A stretch of DNA of 64,000 nt from NCBI RefSeq assembly GCF_014356525.2, contig NC_052508.1, positions 52,944,442 to 53,008,441 of the forward strand, given 5' to 3'. The stretch is from Nilaparvata lugens. Lineage: Eukaryota; Arthropoda; Insecta; Hemiptera; Delphacidae. The notes below the pieces were generated by a model. It was not told the DNA's origin. It ran no database searches and was given only the letters and a program-made list of their open reading frames with translations. The position numbers and the translations under genes were made by a program. Shown here in pieces: positions 22,648 to 34,130 of this stretch (positions are counted from its first letter, which is position 1; each line of letters begins with the position of its first letter).

Positions 22648-22959
22648 ATGCTGCCACCCAAGCTCCTCAATAACTCTTTGAGACTTCAAAAATCATGCCT
22701 CCTGGTTTTCTTGATTTTAGCCTGTATTCAGTTCAAATTTCTCAGTGCAGCTAATCTAATGGAAACAAGTGGAAGTAGCCTCGGGGAAGAACAAAACTTT
22801 ATGAGAGAGATAATGGAAACATCACAGGATAATTTATTGAGAACAGCTAGGAATAACACTTTTTTTGGTGTCTTATTGTTTCCTTTGGCTATCTTTATTG
22901 CAATTACTAACAAAATCGCTGATTTAATAATCAACCATCATTTCAGTCATTACCAATAA
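22648..22959 (+). CDS. small secreted or membrane protein, paralog 1 (103 aa)
   Basis: The coding part starts at ATG 22648, inside an exon that begins after a TTTCTTTCAACAG acceptor (exon from 22598). Residues 1-35 form a signal peptide with K5, R12 and K15 before a hydrophobic core (CLLVFLILACIQF) and a likely cut near LSA/AN. Residues 36-70 are polar and hold EQNFMREIMETSQDNLLR. Residues 72-90 are hydrophobic (FFGVLLFPLAIFIAITNKI), a possible membrane or amphipathic segment. The protein is one of a pair with the gene at 26548; the 18-residue motif is identical, and its four base differences are all synonymous, so selection is likely. No known family is recognised. Small signal-peptide proteins of this kind are common among insect salivary, venom and immune peptides, but that role is only a guess. 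Confidence 0.7.
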   Translation: MLPPKLLNNSLRLQKSCLLVFLILACIQFKFLSAANLMETSGSSLGEEQNFMREIMETSQDNLLRTARNNTFFGVLLFPLAIFIAITNKIADLIINHHFSHYQ

Positions 22960-23040
22960 TTCAACAACTGATTGAAATTAATTTTATTTGAGGTAGCAAG
23001 CCGTTTCCACATTAAACATTGAGTTTTGAAAAAGTGAATA
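22960..23040 (+). other. 3' UTR of small gene 1
   Basis: CAACTGATTG..A and AAGCCGTTT are shared with 26988-27040 after gene 2. In gene 2 an extra ~110 bp sits between the stop and this block. No perfect AATAAA is seen close by. Confidence 0.4.
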
Positions 23041-24365
23041 ACCATAATTCGTGACGGTTCTTTGATGATATCCTTATTCGATAATTCCAGTGTTCATATT
23101 TTCAAATGATTCCTTCAAGAAATCAGATTTTCACGCCCCCCCCCAGGCCAGAGCCTCCTGAAGGATTATGCTTCAATCCACTGCATTGTTTGAATTGGCG
23201 TTATTCACGCGTCTGATTTCTTGTTCTTTTTGACATGATTTTGAGTATGGAGTGTTAATCAATTCAGAAGTTCAAAATTGTCTGTGACTCGTTTGTGTGT
23301 TTTATTATAATCAGACAACTTTGAGAACCTAACCTCTTACGATGGTAGCTTCAAATTTGTGCTCTGTAAATTGTCAAAGATAAAATGATGAGTATTATGA
23401 TTTACCGCATTTTTTTTGTTATGTTATAATGGTTTGTTATGCTCCCATACGTTGTGAGTAATGTTGCCAATGAATAAATAGTGAATAAATTCCTTTAGCA
23501 GTTGACTTTGATGAATAGAGAATAGAAAAGTTTTTGAATTAGGGGTGAATATATAACTATTCAATTCGGGTATAATTTATTCAAGATTGTGATTTTCATG
23601 TTGAGTAAATAATAATGATTTGGAATTACTTAATTGGATGATGTGAGAGTATATTCATATTGATTACACATCAGTAGAGTAGCCAGAATTTTGAAAAAAT
23701 GGGGGGGGGGTTGTCCAAAAAATTAGGGCCCCTCACAGTCTTCATTAGTGGAATTTGATTAAGGGGGGGTTTGTTATCTTGGATTCTTGGGCATCTTTTA
23801 CGGGCTCATGAGGGGGTTGTAATTAGAAACCGCCCCCCCTTCGTTACACCACTCATTCAAGATTGTGACAAATGTTTTGGAGCACAACATCATAGTATTG
23901 TTTGAAGAAATTACTAGGATTTTATGTAATAAAGCAGTAAGGAATAGTTGAACAGTTTGAGAATCAAAGAACAGAAGTGAATCTCACTACAGTGAAGGTC
24001 AATCGAATCAAACTGACCGTAAAACCGATTCTTGCCGCCATTGCAAAAATGAACTTCTCCCCCCCCACCACCGAATGCTTCTCTCACCTCTTCATCCCTC
24101 TTCATCATTATACCCCCACCGCTTTGAAATAAATATAAAATTGTGAATTTGTAAAAGAACGAAGTTGACAGCACAAAAGGAGATTTAAGGCATCTTGGCA
24201 TAATAGTACAATAGCTTTAAAAAAAGTAGACAATAATATCTCAGATGGGCTAATTGGATCTCCAGGTAATAAAAAAGAATTTGATAAAAACTTGTGTTGT
24301 AGTAGAGGTTAAGCTGTGGTGGATATCCATAATGGGTAAAACGATTTAAGTTATCACAACTACAA
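23041..24365. other. unassigned spacer with poly-G/poly-C runs
   Basis: Runs of C (near 23139-23148 and 24059-24067) and of G (near 23700-23710 and 23764-23770) stand out. GTAGCCAGAATTTTGAAAAA before the G run looks like repeat debris. No gene is supported. Confidence 0.45.
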
Positions 24366-24757
24366 ACTTAATAGAATTATAAGATACCAGTTTCGGTTGT
24401 TACAGCATTGCCAATCTTTAGTACTAAGTATTAGTTGACAACAGAGCAGTGAAATAAAACTTCAACAGACAGGAGAACAGAAATGAACAACAACAAGAGA
24501 AATGATATAAAGAAGACGCCTGTCATTGATTTAGACAAGCCACACCCATATACAATCAAACGTCACTGCAATAGGAGACTGAATGGCTAGTTGTGGGAGT
24601 GGCTTGTCTAGGCCTATGGCAGACGTTCCCATTAATCTATCTATCATATCGTTAGGTCATCACTTTCTATTCAGCTGCTCTTTACTTGAGTTTCAGTTTA
24701 CCAGAGATTGACGAAGGTGTAACAACTGAAACCGGTATCTTGTTATAAATTCAATTA
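24366..24757. mobile_element. foldback element (CCGAAACCGGT family), copy 2, with nested inverted repeat
   Basis: The outer left arm has AAGATACCAGTTTCGGTTGT near 24381 and the outer right arm has TGTAACAACTGAAACCGGTA near 24718. An inner inverted repeat pairs GACAAGCCACACCCA (24532) with GGGAGTGGCTTGTCT (24595). The arms are more diverged than in copy 1. Confidence 0.7.
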
Positions 24758-25301
24758 ACTCTTTCACTCATATTATTTGAAAATATGATTCAAATCAAAC
24801 GAATTATCATAGAATAATAATGAAATTACATCAAAGAACATTAGTGCCCAATGAATTTAACAAGACTTGATTATCTCTCAAATTAGATCAAAAGAGCAAT
24901 TCAAAATTTGAATTCGTTTTAACATTTCTCCACTATTAAAATTGAGTTTCAGAATCACAATGATTAGGTAACTAATTTTTGTGAGAATGTTGACTTGTCA
25001 CTTTACCCAGTAGTAAACAAATTGTGAATGAAGAAACAGGTGGCTGATAAGATAAAAATGACAAGACAAGGAAAGTAGCTCACCAGCATTGCATTCTATT
25101 CTACACCTGCGTCAATACTCTTTATCAGCTTGAAGTGATTCCCTATACACCCACCCTGGGAACATACTTTACCTGCTAACATTCCATCACTCTACTGATA
25201 CGCTCAATAGCATAGCTATTACCCAGAGAAAACTTAAATAATTGTTTTATTCTAATTTATATTGTTTATTCAACTTAAGATTGTTTTATTCTTTGCTATA
25301 G
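24758..25301. other. unassigned spacer between the two small genes
   Basis: No supported feature; AT-rich. Confidence 0.4.
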
Positions 25302-25665
25302 CTCATGCATGTAGATATAGTCCACACTTTATTCAATAGCAAGCAATTATCGCTTGATTGTGTATGAATACAGTGAGTTGACAATTGTTGAATTTACCAA
25401 GAAAACAACAATACGATACTATATAGATTTAAAGTGTCAACCCATCAAATTAGAGAAACGAATGTACATTGCATGAAGGTACCTCATGCATGTGGATATA
25501 ATCCACACTTTATTCAATAGCAAGCAATTGTTTGATTGTGTATGAATACAGTAAGTTGAAAATTGGTGAATTCAGCAAGAAAATAACAATACGATACTAT
25601 AAATATTTAAAGTGTTGAACCATCAAATTGGAGAAACGAACATACAATGCTCAAGTGGAAAATTT
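25302..25665 (+). promoter_or_regulatory. upstream block of small gene 2, internally duplicated
   Basis: Two tandem units (25302-25482 and 25483-25665, period 181 bp) begin with CTCATGCATGT.GATATA.TCC. Both contain TTATTCAATAGCAAGCAATT and CAATACGATACTATA. The unit corresponds to the single block upstream of gene 1, so gene 2 has a doubled upstream cassette. It may change expression; this is inferred from position only. Confidence 0.5.
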
Positions 25666-25739
25666 GTAAATGCATCATAAAGTAATTTAAAATCAGTTGC
25701 GCTGAGTTGCTTGATTCTATTACTCGAACATATAATACG

Positions 25740-25925
25740 GTGCATATTATAATTTGGTTCATTAAGTGAATTAGTCACATAAAGCTCAATCAGTAATAAC
25801 ACAGAACACTCATATAGATAATTACAATTTTTATAGAAATTTTTAGTCACTTGGTTGAGTACTGTATAGACTATTCTTAGTTCTTTAGTGCTTTGTCGGA
25901 TAGTAAGATTGGATCAAATACGACG
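25740..25925 (+). other. probable 5' UTR exon 1 of small gene 2
   Basis: It ends at AATACGACG followed by donor GTACGTACT, aligned with the gene 1 donor. No ATG is in frame before the junction, and a TAG stops the frame at 25867. The start is not resolved. Confidence 0.35.
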
Positions 25926-26547
25926 GTACGTACTGAAAAATTCTATTAGTTGTATTGATAGCATTTATTTATTGATTTTTGGATGTATTTATGAAAATAC
26001 AATGTTGAAATTGAAAAAAAACATGTTTTTTGTATCATGTTTTACATGTCTGATCGGAATTGAAATGGAATCATCAAATACTGTATTACTTATCCCTTGT
26101 GTCTTCAGATGTATTTACAGCATGCATTTGCAAAAAAATATATTTTGTTGAAGGAAATTTCTAGGAATTACGATTGCAATAGCTATTGTTGAATAAGACT
26201 AAACAAACGCCGTTTAATAACAAGTTATTGTTCTTAATTACCGTTTATGTGAATGTTTTATATTCAATAATCATAGTTGATGTAGCATTAATAAGAATTT
26301 CTTTCTATTCAATTCATGATTCATCCGTGACTTCTTGATATTGGAAAGATGAATAACATTTCAACGTGTTTTAATTGAATAAAATCTACAAATATTTAAT
26401 TAATTCATAAATTATGCGTTGAATTTTGTCTATGGTGAGTTTGTGATTTTTTTCTTGAGATGAACATGATTAGAATAATTCAATATGCAATCATTTTTCA
26501 ACAGGAAGATCACCATTTTTGAATCACCTATAAGGAAACATTGGAAT

Positions 26548-26862
26548 ATGAATAACATGCTGCCACCCAAGCTCCTCATTAACTCTTTGAGACTTCAAAA
26601 ATCATGCATCCTGGTTTTCTTGATTCTTGCTAGTATTCAGTTCGAATTCCTAAATGCAGATAATTCACTGGAAACAAGTGGAACTAATAATGAGAAAGAA
26701 CAAAACTTCATGAGAGAAATCATGGAAACATCGCAGGATAATTTATTGAGAAAAGCAAGAGATCACACAATTCTTGGTTACTTACTGCTTCCTTTGGCTA
26801 TTATTATTTTTACAATAAACACAATAGGTGATTTCATTATTAAAATTTTTCATTTGAATTAG
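26548..26862 (+). CDS. small secreted or membrane protein, paralog 2 (104 aa)
   Basis: Exon 2 starts after TTTTTCAACAG (26504). Two ATGs are available, 26548 (MNNMLPPKLL) and 26557 (MLPPKLL, matching paralog 1); the first is taken. The layout matches paralog 1: a signal peptide with core CILVFLILASIQFEFL, a polar middle with EQNFMREIMETSQDNLLR, and a C-terminal hydrophobic segment (ILGYLLLPLAIIIFTINTI) ending in a short basic/hydrophobic tail. Divergence is concentrated just after the signal peptide and at the C-terminus. The intron of about 580 bp holds only chance ORFs. The protein lacks Cys in the mature part, so it is not a disulfide-rich toxin type. Function unknown. Confidence 0.7.
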   Translation: MNNMLPPKLLINSLRLQKSCILVFLILASIQFEFLNADNSLETSGTNNEKEQNFMREIMETSQDNLLRKARDHTILGYLLLPLAIIIFTINTIGDFIIKIFHLN

Positions 26863-27095
26863 AATTTGCATTGAAATAAGTATTCGATAGTAAAATTATT
26901 GAAAAAATGTAGTCTCAAATATTACCAGGACATTATTACAGTAAAGGAAATAGAACAATACTGTGGTTCATCATAATGTTATTCTCCAACTGATTGGAAT
27001 AATTTCGATTTGATATGGAAAGCCGTTTTGAATCAATGAGTAGATTATAAATATTATGTGCAGATTTCATCAGATATTATGAATCTATGTGAACC

Positions 27096-27101
27096 AATAA
27101 A
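27096..27101 (+). terminator. AATAAA polyadenylation signal, small gene 2
   Basis: AATAAA lies about 235 bp after the stop and downstream of the 3' UTR block shared with gene 1. Confidence 0.45.
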
Positions 27102-27640
27102 GCTTGAACATCCATCATCAATGGTGATTGATTTTCGATTAAATATTCTTATCTGAATGCTTAAAATTTGAATACAATTTTAAAATTTTCAAAAGTTTTT
27201 TCTTTTTTGAAGTGTTAATCAACTAAAATGAAATCTGTATCTTATAATATTTTTGTTAATTATGTTGTCACCAAATGAATAAGTGATTAAATACGGACTT
27301 GACCGTTATAATCATATACTTTTTTTTAATAATGGCATTCAAATAGCATTCATTACTAATATTTCCATGTTTAAGGTTTATTCACTAAATTCACTAAATT
27401 AAACTCAATTTACTGAAGAAATATGAAAACCTAGATGCTGGGTAGTATGGAGGTATGTGAGATGTGGGAGAATAAATTCATGAAAAAAGTTCATAACTAT
27501 ACTGGAGAATCGCTATACATTGATTGATTGTTTTTTCCTATGACTATACGTTTATCTATGATGAGAATATGTAAATGATTGAGTGATTGTGCACCTGCCC
27601 GGCTACTAACTGCATTGATATGCAAGTGTTTATGGATGTG
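27102..27640. other. unassigned AT-rich sequence
   Basis: Nothing recognised. Confidence 0.4.
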
Positions 27641-27672
27641 GTCCGTGATCCGTGGTCGGTGGGTGTTTTCGT

Positions 27673-27810
27673 ATGCCGACAGAGCTCTCTCCCGTGACGT
27701 ACCGGAAGCTCCGTGATGAATATGCAATGAACAAATCTCGCGGTTTCCGTTCGGACTGGCTGCCCAACTCTCCAATGTCCATCCGATCGAGCCCTGCGAT
27801 TTACAAGTTT
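27673..27810 (+). CDS. candidate coding exon of an unidentified gene
   Basis: This short GC-richer island in AT-rich surroundings has a plus-strand frame whose third positions are mostly G or C. It reads MPTELSPVTYRKLRDEYAMN, then KSRGFRSDWLPNSPMSIRS, then SPAIYKF. It may start at ATG 27673, or after an acceptor GACAG at 27682. A possible donor, GTAAAC, lies at 27811, after which the frame becomes AT-rich. Composition and charge pattern look like a conserved protein, but I do not recognise it. The opposite strand is also open (27775-27497) and less protein-like. No other exon of the same gene can be placed. Confidence 0.35.
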
Positions 27811-27924
27811 GTAAACATTTTTAATGAAAAAAAAATATTGTTTTGTTTTGAAGATGTTTTATTCAGCTCCTAATAATTTATTTTACCTCTGAATATTTTC
27901 CTTCTAGAAAATGTGACTCGTTGG

Positions 27925-28055
27925 TCCGTTTACTAATGTACGTTAGTAAACGTTAAACGTTATTAGTGAACGTTTGTATTATATTAAACGTTCGTATAAC
28001 TATATTTAAACGTTATATTAAACGTTTGTATAGTAAACGTTCGTTTATATTAGTA
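27925..28055. repeat. AAACGTT palindrome-rich degenerate tandem repeat
   Basis: Units such as GTAAACGTTAAACGTTA, ATTAAACGTTCGTATAA and TAAACGTTCGTTTA recur every ~12-25 bp. AACGTT is itself palindromic, so the tract can fold in many ways. It is probably a simple-sequence expansion; a protein-binding array cannot be excluded. Confidence 0.65.
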
Positions 28056-28730
28056 TTGAAGTTAAGATGTTACTTAATACGTTGTTTTGTCTCCCATGGA
28101 TCGTTTCTTCCTTCATTCATACATAAAACACAAATTCCAATGCTCTTTGGCTTTGATCTGTGTTGAATTAACTCATGTAGTTCATTATAAATCAAGAAAT
28201 ATTGTATTTTCATAGAGTATTAAAAGTATGTTATACTGTGAGAAGGCTGCCTGACATGTTAACTGTATATTGTAAACTAGACCATAGACTGAATAATTAA
28301 TAGGCTTGATTAAATCTATGACTAGATAGTATACATATGGGAAACTTCCTCCTATATGACATAATTTAAATAATCTATTAAAAGGAACAGGTATCACGTT
28401 CAGAATGCTATATCATTCGGTATGGCATACATCACATATTTGGCAAATAAAAGACACATTTTGGAATTACAGATAGTCCAAATTCTAGGACTCATTATCG
28501 TTACTGTTACATTATTCCATTCCCAATAACAAAACGATCCCATACACTGCTCATCAAATAAACTGCAAAAGTAGGAGTAGAGAGGTTCTACAGTACAGAT
28601 CGAGTTAGAGGGTAATACAGGTATCTACAGTAACATCATTTCTGTTCCTACAACGATGCTTCTTCGCAAATACCAAAAAGTAACAGCCAGAGTGTATAGA
28701 ATTTATAAGCACAGAAGAAGAAATACTAGA
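28056..28730. other. unassigned sequence
   Basis: No feature recognised. Confidence 0.4.
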
Positions 28731-28929
28731 TGCTCTCTACTCCGTTGTATATGTGCATAAAATGTGAATTATTTTACTCTCTGGTAGCAGTACCTTTTTT
28801 ATTCGAGAAATTGGATGTTGATAGGATCGCGGCAACTGCCAAATGAGATTGCGATTTACGGAGCGCAAGTGTGTGCTCAAGACAGAGAAGAAGGCTGTTT
28901 GAAAGAGTGAGAGAATTACTAAGGAATAC

Positions 28930-29265
28930 ACGGTTGGCGACAGTCCTTGCGTTAGACAAAGAGCGCTGAGGCAATGATGCTGAGGAGGGACTGGTTTGAG
29001 GCGTGGGACGAGTGTTCGGTTGGTTCTCAGACTCTGTTGGTGCACACGTGTGCTTCGACTGCCTAGGAATGCGGCTAGAGCCGACAGGCGACTGGCGCCA
29101 GCAAGTCTACTGCACACCTGCAGACCTGCGAGCTCAGGTGGCCACAATCACTGCACACTGTACACCACACAAACCGGTATATATGTGTATACCTATGTTG
29201 CCGAGCTCACGTGACCCTCCCAGCATCAACCGGTCTGAAGACAGCATGAAATGGAGTTGAGTGTG
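28930..29265 (+). other. GC-richer, CpG-containing island with E-boxes
   Basis: The base composition changes sharply from the flanks. CACGTG occurs twice (near 29045 and 29205), and TATATATGTGTATA lies between. A plus-strand frame from 29003 to 29260 can encode 85 residues (GWFSDSVGAHVCFDCLG early on), but other frames are open too. It could be a promoter or first exon; I cannot tell which. Confidence 0.25.
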
Positions 29266-32200
29266 AGCTGAGCAGTGAAAGAAGATGACCAATATGTTGT
29301 TTACTGATAATATTGTTGATTATTTGTTGCCCTAGGGAAGAATCTGATAATGGTTCATTTTCCTATCTTATTATATGGAGATGAGTATTTAACTCTTATT
29401 ACTGAGTAACAGCAGATAAGAGATCAATCCAATATTAATCAAAATCGAAGTATTGCTGAATTTTATTGTCCTTGATTCCTAAGTGCAGTTCCATAAAAAT
29501 ATGTTATATAGCAATTTATTAATTCACGACATCTGGATTCCAGAGTTATGTCATGAAAAATTGAGTGTCTTGTGCGAAAGTTTTACACACCTCTGAAATG
29601 AATTTCTTTCAGTAAATGGAATTAAATTTCTAGGGGAAACAGTGTAATGTAATACACGTACAAGCAAAATAAGAAAATAACTGTTTTCATCGAATCAAAT
29701 TCTATTAAGTCTTGGTGAAATTGCAATAATAGCAAAATTAAATATTTCTGAAAAAAAGCAAGTGGAAGATAAGAGATTATTGGCTACACGAAAATAATGT
29801 CTTATTGACCAATTGATGGCAGACTACATACATGATTATACATATTTCGTATTCTCTCGTATCAAGTAGTACGATGTAATTCAGTATCAAGTATAATTAA
29901 TATAATAGACAACACGATATAGTCACTACCGACTCAAAGCTATAGGCTGAAAAAGGCGAAAACTATTTTGCTCTCTCATTCGTTGCTTTGCTTTCCGACG
30001 CAACTAGGTTTCTCCTGATTGAAGTTAGCGCAAAAAAGTCAACAACCTTAGCCATATGCAAAGTTAGGCATTTCTATGCATTTTGACAAATCATAAAATT
30101 GTACCTTTTCCATACTTCCACTGGCATTCTAGAGTTGATAGCTCCACTTTTCAAATGATGTAAAATCATTAAAATGAGCATTATTCATCATAAATCAGGT
30201 TTACTAAAACCTTTGAATATCACACAATATTTTTTAGCCCTCGAATATGGGTAGTCCCTTGGTCCACTGGAGGCAGCAAAAATAAATGTACTTAATTCAA
30301 GCAGAAGATTCACATTTAAAATAATATTCAACTAACCATCAATTTCATTTTTACCGCAGATAATAATCAATCAATGTCCTAATAATCCCTATTACAATAT
30401 TATTTCCCAGGCATTATAAGTTTGGATATAATTCAATTTGATAATACAGTGGATGGGTTGTCTCATTGGATATATTCAGTCATATGAAATTTTGCACAAC
30501 TTTGCAAAGCCTCCAAGTTTGCAAGTCTCAACTACTTTTATTTATTCATAGCAGACTATAGAGTTATTTTGATTTCTACAGTATGTGAAATTAGTCGACT
30601 GCTATTTTTTCCATTTCCCACTGGAAGATCAGTGATCTTCCTCACTGTGCATGTTTTTTTGCGGAGAAAGTTGAGGAAATTCTATTCACTGGTCCACTCC
30701 CTAATCTGCACCATCCACTCTTATTCTAACTGGAGTTTAAATAGCGCATAACATTTATCAAATCTGAGGATTATCTTGTGGTTCTCAATTATGCTCTAGT
30801 TGAATAGTGCAGATCACTAACAAATCTTGCCTTGTAGAGAAAAATGAAGAGAAATTTCAAGCTGTTCCAAACTAACGTAGATCACATAGCCTACAAAAGT
30901 ATTGATTCATTGATGGGCTTCATTAAATAAGACTATCAAATACTGTATGTTTGATAAACCATCTTCTACAAAGATCTTTCTTCGACCAACTCTATAATAG
31001 ACTATGACTACCTATTCATAATGTAGTTCATTGAACATGACCCATTACACTTTCAAGAATCTTCTATAGAACAATTCATAGACCATGATAAGATAAATTG
31101 GACTCGAAGAAAACGATCGACTCTCAATCATGCTGTAGTTAAAACAGTGCAGATGCAGATCACATCCGAAGCTTGTCTTGTCTTGTTGGGAAAGTCCAAA
31201 GTCGTCTCCTGGCTTCCCTCCCTCGTCCACTGCCTACAAAAGCTAAAGAAGCGGAGGCTAAACACTAATCTGACCACCTGTGTTATATTATTCTTGGTTT
31301 CTTTTCATCCTCCCCTTCCATCTTCCTCTTCTACTACTTCTTATTTTCCATCTCTGGCTTTGAGCGCATACCAGTCTTCCAACATATTACTAATTTGACG
31401 GAAGGCTAGTCCAGATGTCCACACCTAATGTCAAAATTCTTGTCGCAATGGCTTTCTTAGAACCACCCATCTGGTGACACATTCGGTTTATATGTGCTAC
31501 AAGTATATACCGAAATGTGTTTACCGATAATCCGCACACAATGCTCAGTATGGTCAACATGTGTGCTTCGTAATTAGCTGTTGATGGGCTGAATTGTTGA
31601 ATTGCTTTTGTTCCATGCCATCCTTTGCTTGGATTTAACTGGAATCTGAAGTGTATGGTTAACACATGTGAGTTTATTGTTGGATTCACTGGATTTATGA
31701 AAAGAGAATTAATGCATTGTTGAAGTTAACAGTAGTCCAGATGGACGACGAAAATTGTGGCACTGTAGGGCCTACGCCTACATTCAAATTGAATTATTAT
31801 CCAAGATTATTTGATCATGATTTGAATAAATGCTTCACTTTTATCAAGAGATATATCAATATAACGATTGAAGTCGTCGACCACTCAATGAAAGGTCTAA
31901 TTGAAGGAGAGAAGCTTGCAAATACATCTGGAGAGACATGATCAGAATTTAGCAATGAATTCTAACAATTATTGTGAAGAATCAGCATGTAAATGAAATA
32001 ATCTAATCTATAAAACATTATTGGGTTTGAATGAAGTTAGATATTGATAATCACATAAATTACAAAGATTCTATTAACAGATTGACTTCTGAATTCTGAA
32101 TTGGTTGAATGAAGAGAGAATTTAAATCGTTTGGATGGTCAGGCAATGTATAGTTGAGAGTAGTCTGATTTTATATATTTATAATAACACGATTTTGTAA

Positions 32201-32540
32201 GATAATCAATTGACTGTCTACTCGAAATAATAATAGGCTAATTCTTTTCTGAACATGGATTATTTCCATATTGAGAGAGTAAATCTCAGTGATTTTTGTA
32301 TGAAAAAAATTAATTTGAATAGTTAGTACACAAATTACGGCGAATAAAATGTGTTTGCATTCAAAATATTCTCCAATACTCATCTACAAGTTATTCAAAA
32401 TCTATCTAAGAGCGGTCCGGGGAAAGTCAATAACCAATATTTTTGTGTGCTATAAGATAAGTGTATCCTATAAGATAAGAGTAAGTCTGAATTTCAACAC
32501 CAATATTTCCCTAACAAAAATCAACACTATGATTTCCACT
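29266..32540. other. unassigned region
   Basis: I see no supported gene or clear repeat family in these 3.3 kb. Short ORFs (31147-31398 plus, 31390-31689 minus, 31717-31941 plus) lack recognisable motifs and splice context. Confidence 0.35.
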
Positions 32541-32544
32541 GGAA

Positions 32545-32815
32545 TTCACCTCTCATTGATTAAAAATATAAACAGACTCCACATTCAATGCATCTTTCTC
32601 ATTGATTAACAAGACTTCACATATTGACCGAGTTGACACCACATTCAATTTATTTCTGTTATTGATTAGAAATCTGATCAACCTCCAGATTCACACGATA
32701 TCAATTATCAACTAAAATTCACTTCTCTCATTGATGAGGAATCTGAACAGACTACATTCAATCCATTGATTACGAGTCCGAACAAACTTCACATTCATAT
32801 CAATTACACCGCAGA
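32545..32815. repeat. diverged minisatellite with TCTCATTGATTA core
   Basis: Four to five units of uneven length (about 45-70 bp) contain a TCTCATTGATTA-like start and AGACTxCACATTCAAT-like middle. The units are old and diverged. Confidence 0.5.
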
Positions 32816-32974
32816 TCTGCAACGCCAGAAGTGTCTGAAGTTCACCTCTTCACGAGTGACGAGTGATATCTCAACATTGTTTGAGAAGACAAGCAGCTAT
32901 AGTCTGATTGACTTCAAACGATCAGCATTGGTTGGATAGGAAATCTGAATATATATTACAGGAATGCATTACAT

Positions 32975-33055
32975 ACAGTAGGTGCCTCATGTCAGAGAGA
33001 CGTTGCAAGATACCATACATGAGGTAGGTGTGTCACGTCTGAAAGTTGCAAGGAA
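32975..33055. repeat. two-unit diverged tandem repeat
   Basis: TAGGTGCCTCATGTCAGAGA...GTTGCAAG is followed by TAGGTGTGTCACGTCTGAAA...GTTGCAAG. Each unit is about 43-48 bp. Confidence 0.55.
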
Positions 33056-33193
33056 TTACTTTTTCGCGCCAGACACTGATGCCAATGTGGGATGAAACCG
33101 CAAACGCGACTTTGCGAATCTCCAGACCGCAGCGTATCGCTTTCAATCGCGTCACAACGTCTGCACTTGGGGGCGACGAGTGACCTCGGTTCG

Positions 33194-33283
33194 CCAGATT
33201 CACTTCAAATTGTCAGCATGGTTTGAATTTGAAGCGTTGACTTTTTTATAAAGTAACGCAAACAGCTTCAAGTGGATCTCACT
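33194..33283. mobile_element. hairpin MITE (GCTGACAG family), copy 5
   Basis: Left CAGATTCACTTCAAATTGTC then AGCATGG; right CTTCAAGTGGATCTCACT. The right GCTGACAG is lost (AACAGCTTC). Confidence 0.6.
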
Positions 33284-33292
33284 TTTCTGCAT

Positions 33293-33362
33293 AGTGTCAG
33301 TATTGGTTTTACGGGAAACATTCATGTTACTTATAAGAAATACTGACAATATGATGGGAATC
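33293..33362. mobile_element. hairpin MITE (GCTGACAG family), copy 6
   Basis: GTGTCAGTATTGGTTTTACG and ATAAGAAATACTGACAATAT pair as arms. The core with ATTCATGTTACTTATAAG is kept, while the outer arm on the left is eroded. Confidence 0.55.
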
Positions 33363-33367
33363 TTTCT

Positions 33368-33462
33368 TCTATTCAAATAGTCAGTATTGGTTGATTGGGA
33401 AGAGTTAGTGTTATTAAATAAGGAATGCTGACAGATAGAAGTGAACCGCTGCGAATCTCACT
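33368..33462. mobile_element. hairpin MITE (GCTGACAG family), copy 7
   Basis: Left TTCAAATAGTCAGTATTGGT; core GGGAAGAGTTAGTGTTATTA; right GGAATGCTGACAGATAGAAG, then GAATCTCACT after a short insertion. It is the third in a row with copies 5 and 6. Confidence 0.65.
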
Positions 33463-34130
33463 GCTGCGCGTGAGAATAGACATCAGCACGAAATCATCTT
33501 GCGGTGAGGTTCTATCTATTCTTGTCGACCAATGAAGCCTTACAAATAGGGTGCATATAGTTGCATTATCAAAATCTAATCCAAGTAGTATAGTTTGCAA
33601 TATTTGTTAATTTTTTTAAGTGTACCTAAAATTAAATTTGCATTTGTTGGGGTAATTTTATAAATAACGTATTTGTATTTATGAAGAAGCAATCATAATA
33701 ATTGTCTTGGAAGAAGCAATTGACATTCCATCCTCAGTACATTATAATATTGAACTTGATTTAGCAAGTTTAAATACAACTTGTGAAAATAATAATACAT
33801 CACACTGACTTTATGAATTGATAAACATCATGTGATTCTTTCAAGTCTCATTTTACTTTCAACTAAAGAGAAAGTTACAAATCGATATTCCAATTTTGTG
33901 GTTGAAGAAACAGTAAATAATTTTGTATTAGCATGGATATACAGTATATCTATTTACAACCCAGAAGCCTTCAAAATAATATATTTCTTATGTATAAAAG
34001 CGTATTCCTCAGTTAATTATGAAGAACAAAATTTCCACCTTTTCAAAAGGAATTGAAGACTCTAAATTCATCTAGAAATTTAATCGACAATCCTTCACCC
34101 AGCAATTACTCCAACCTATTGGCAAAGTAA
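33463..34130. other. unassigned sequence
   Basis: No supported feature. The ORF at 33832-34056 has no recognisable motif. Confidence 0.35.

Noticed and set aside
23974..23995. GAAGTGAATCTCACTACAG, resembling a hairpin MITE end
   Set aside because: No GCTGACAG arm or core nearby; too short to count as a copy.
30780..31180. Weak local duplication (CTCAATTATGCTCTAGTTGA versus CTCAATCATGCTGTAGTTAA)
   Set aside because: The similarity spans only a few dozen bases and does not extend; not strong enough to call.
33194..33462. CRISPR-like array from regularly spaced repeats
   Set aside because: The units are diverged palindromic MITEs in a eukaryotic genome, without constant repeats or cas genes.
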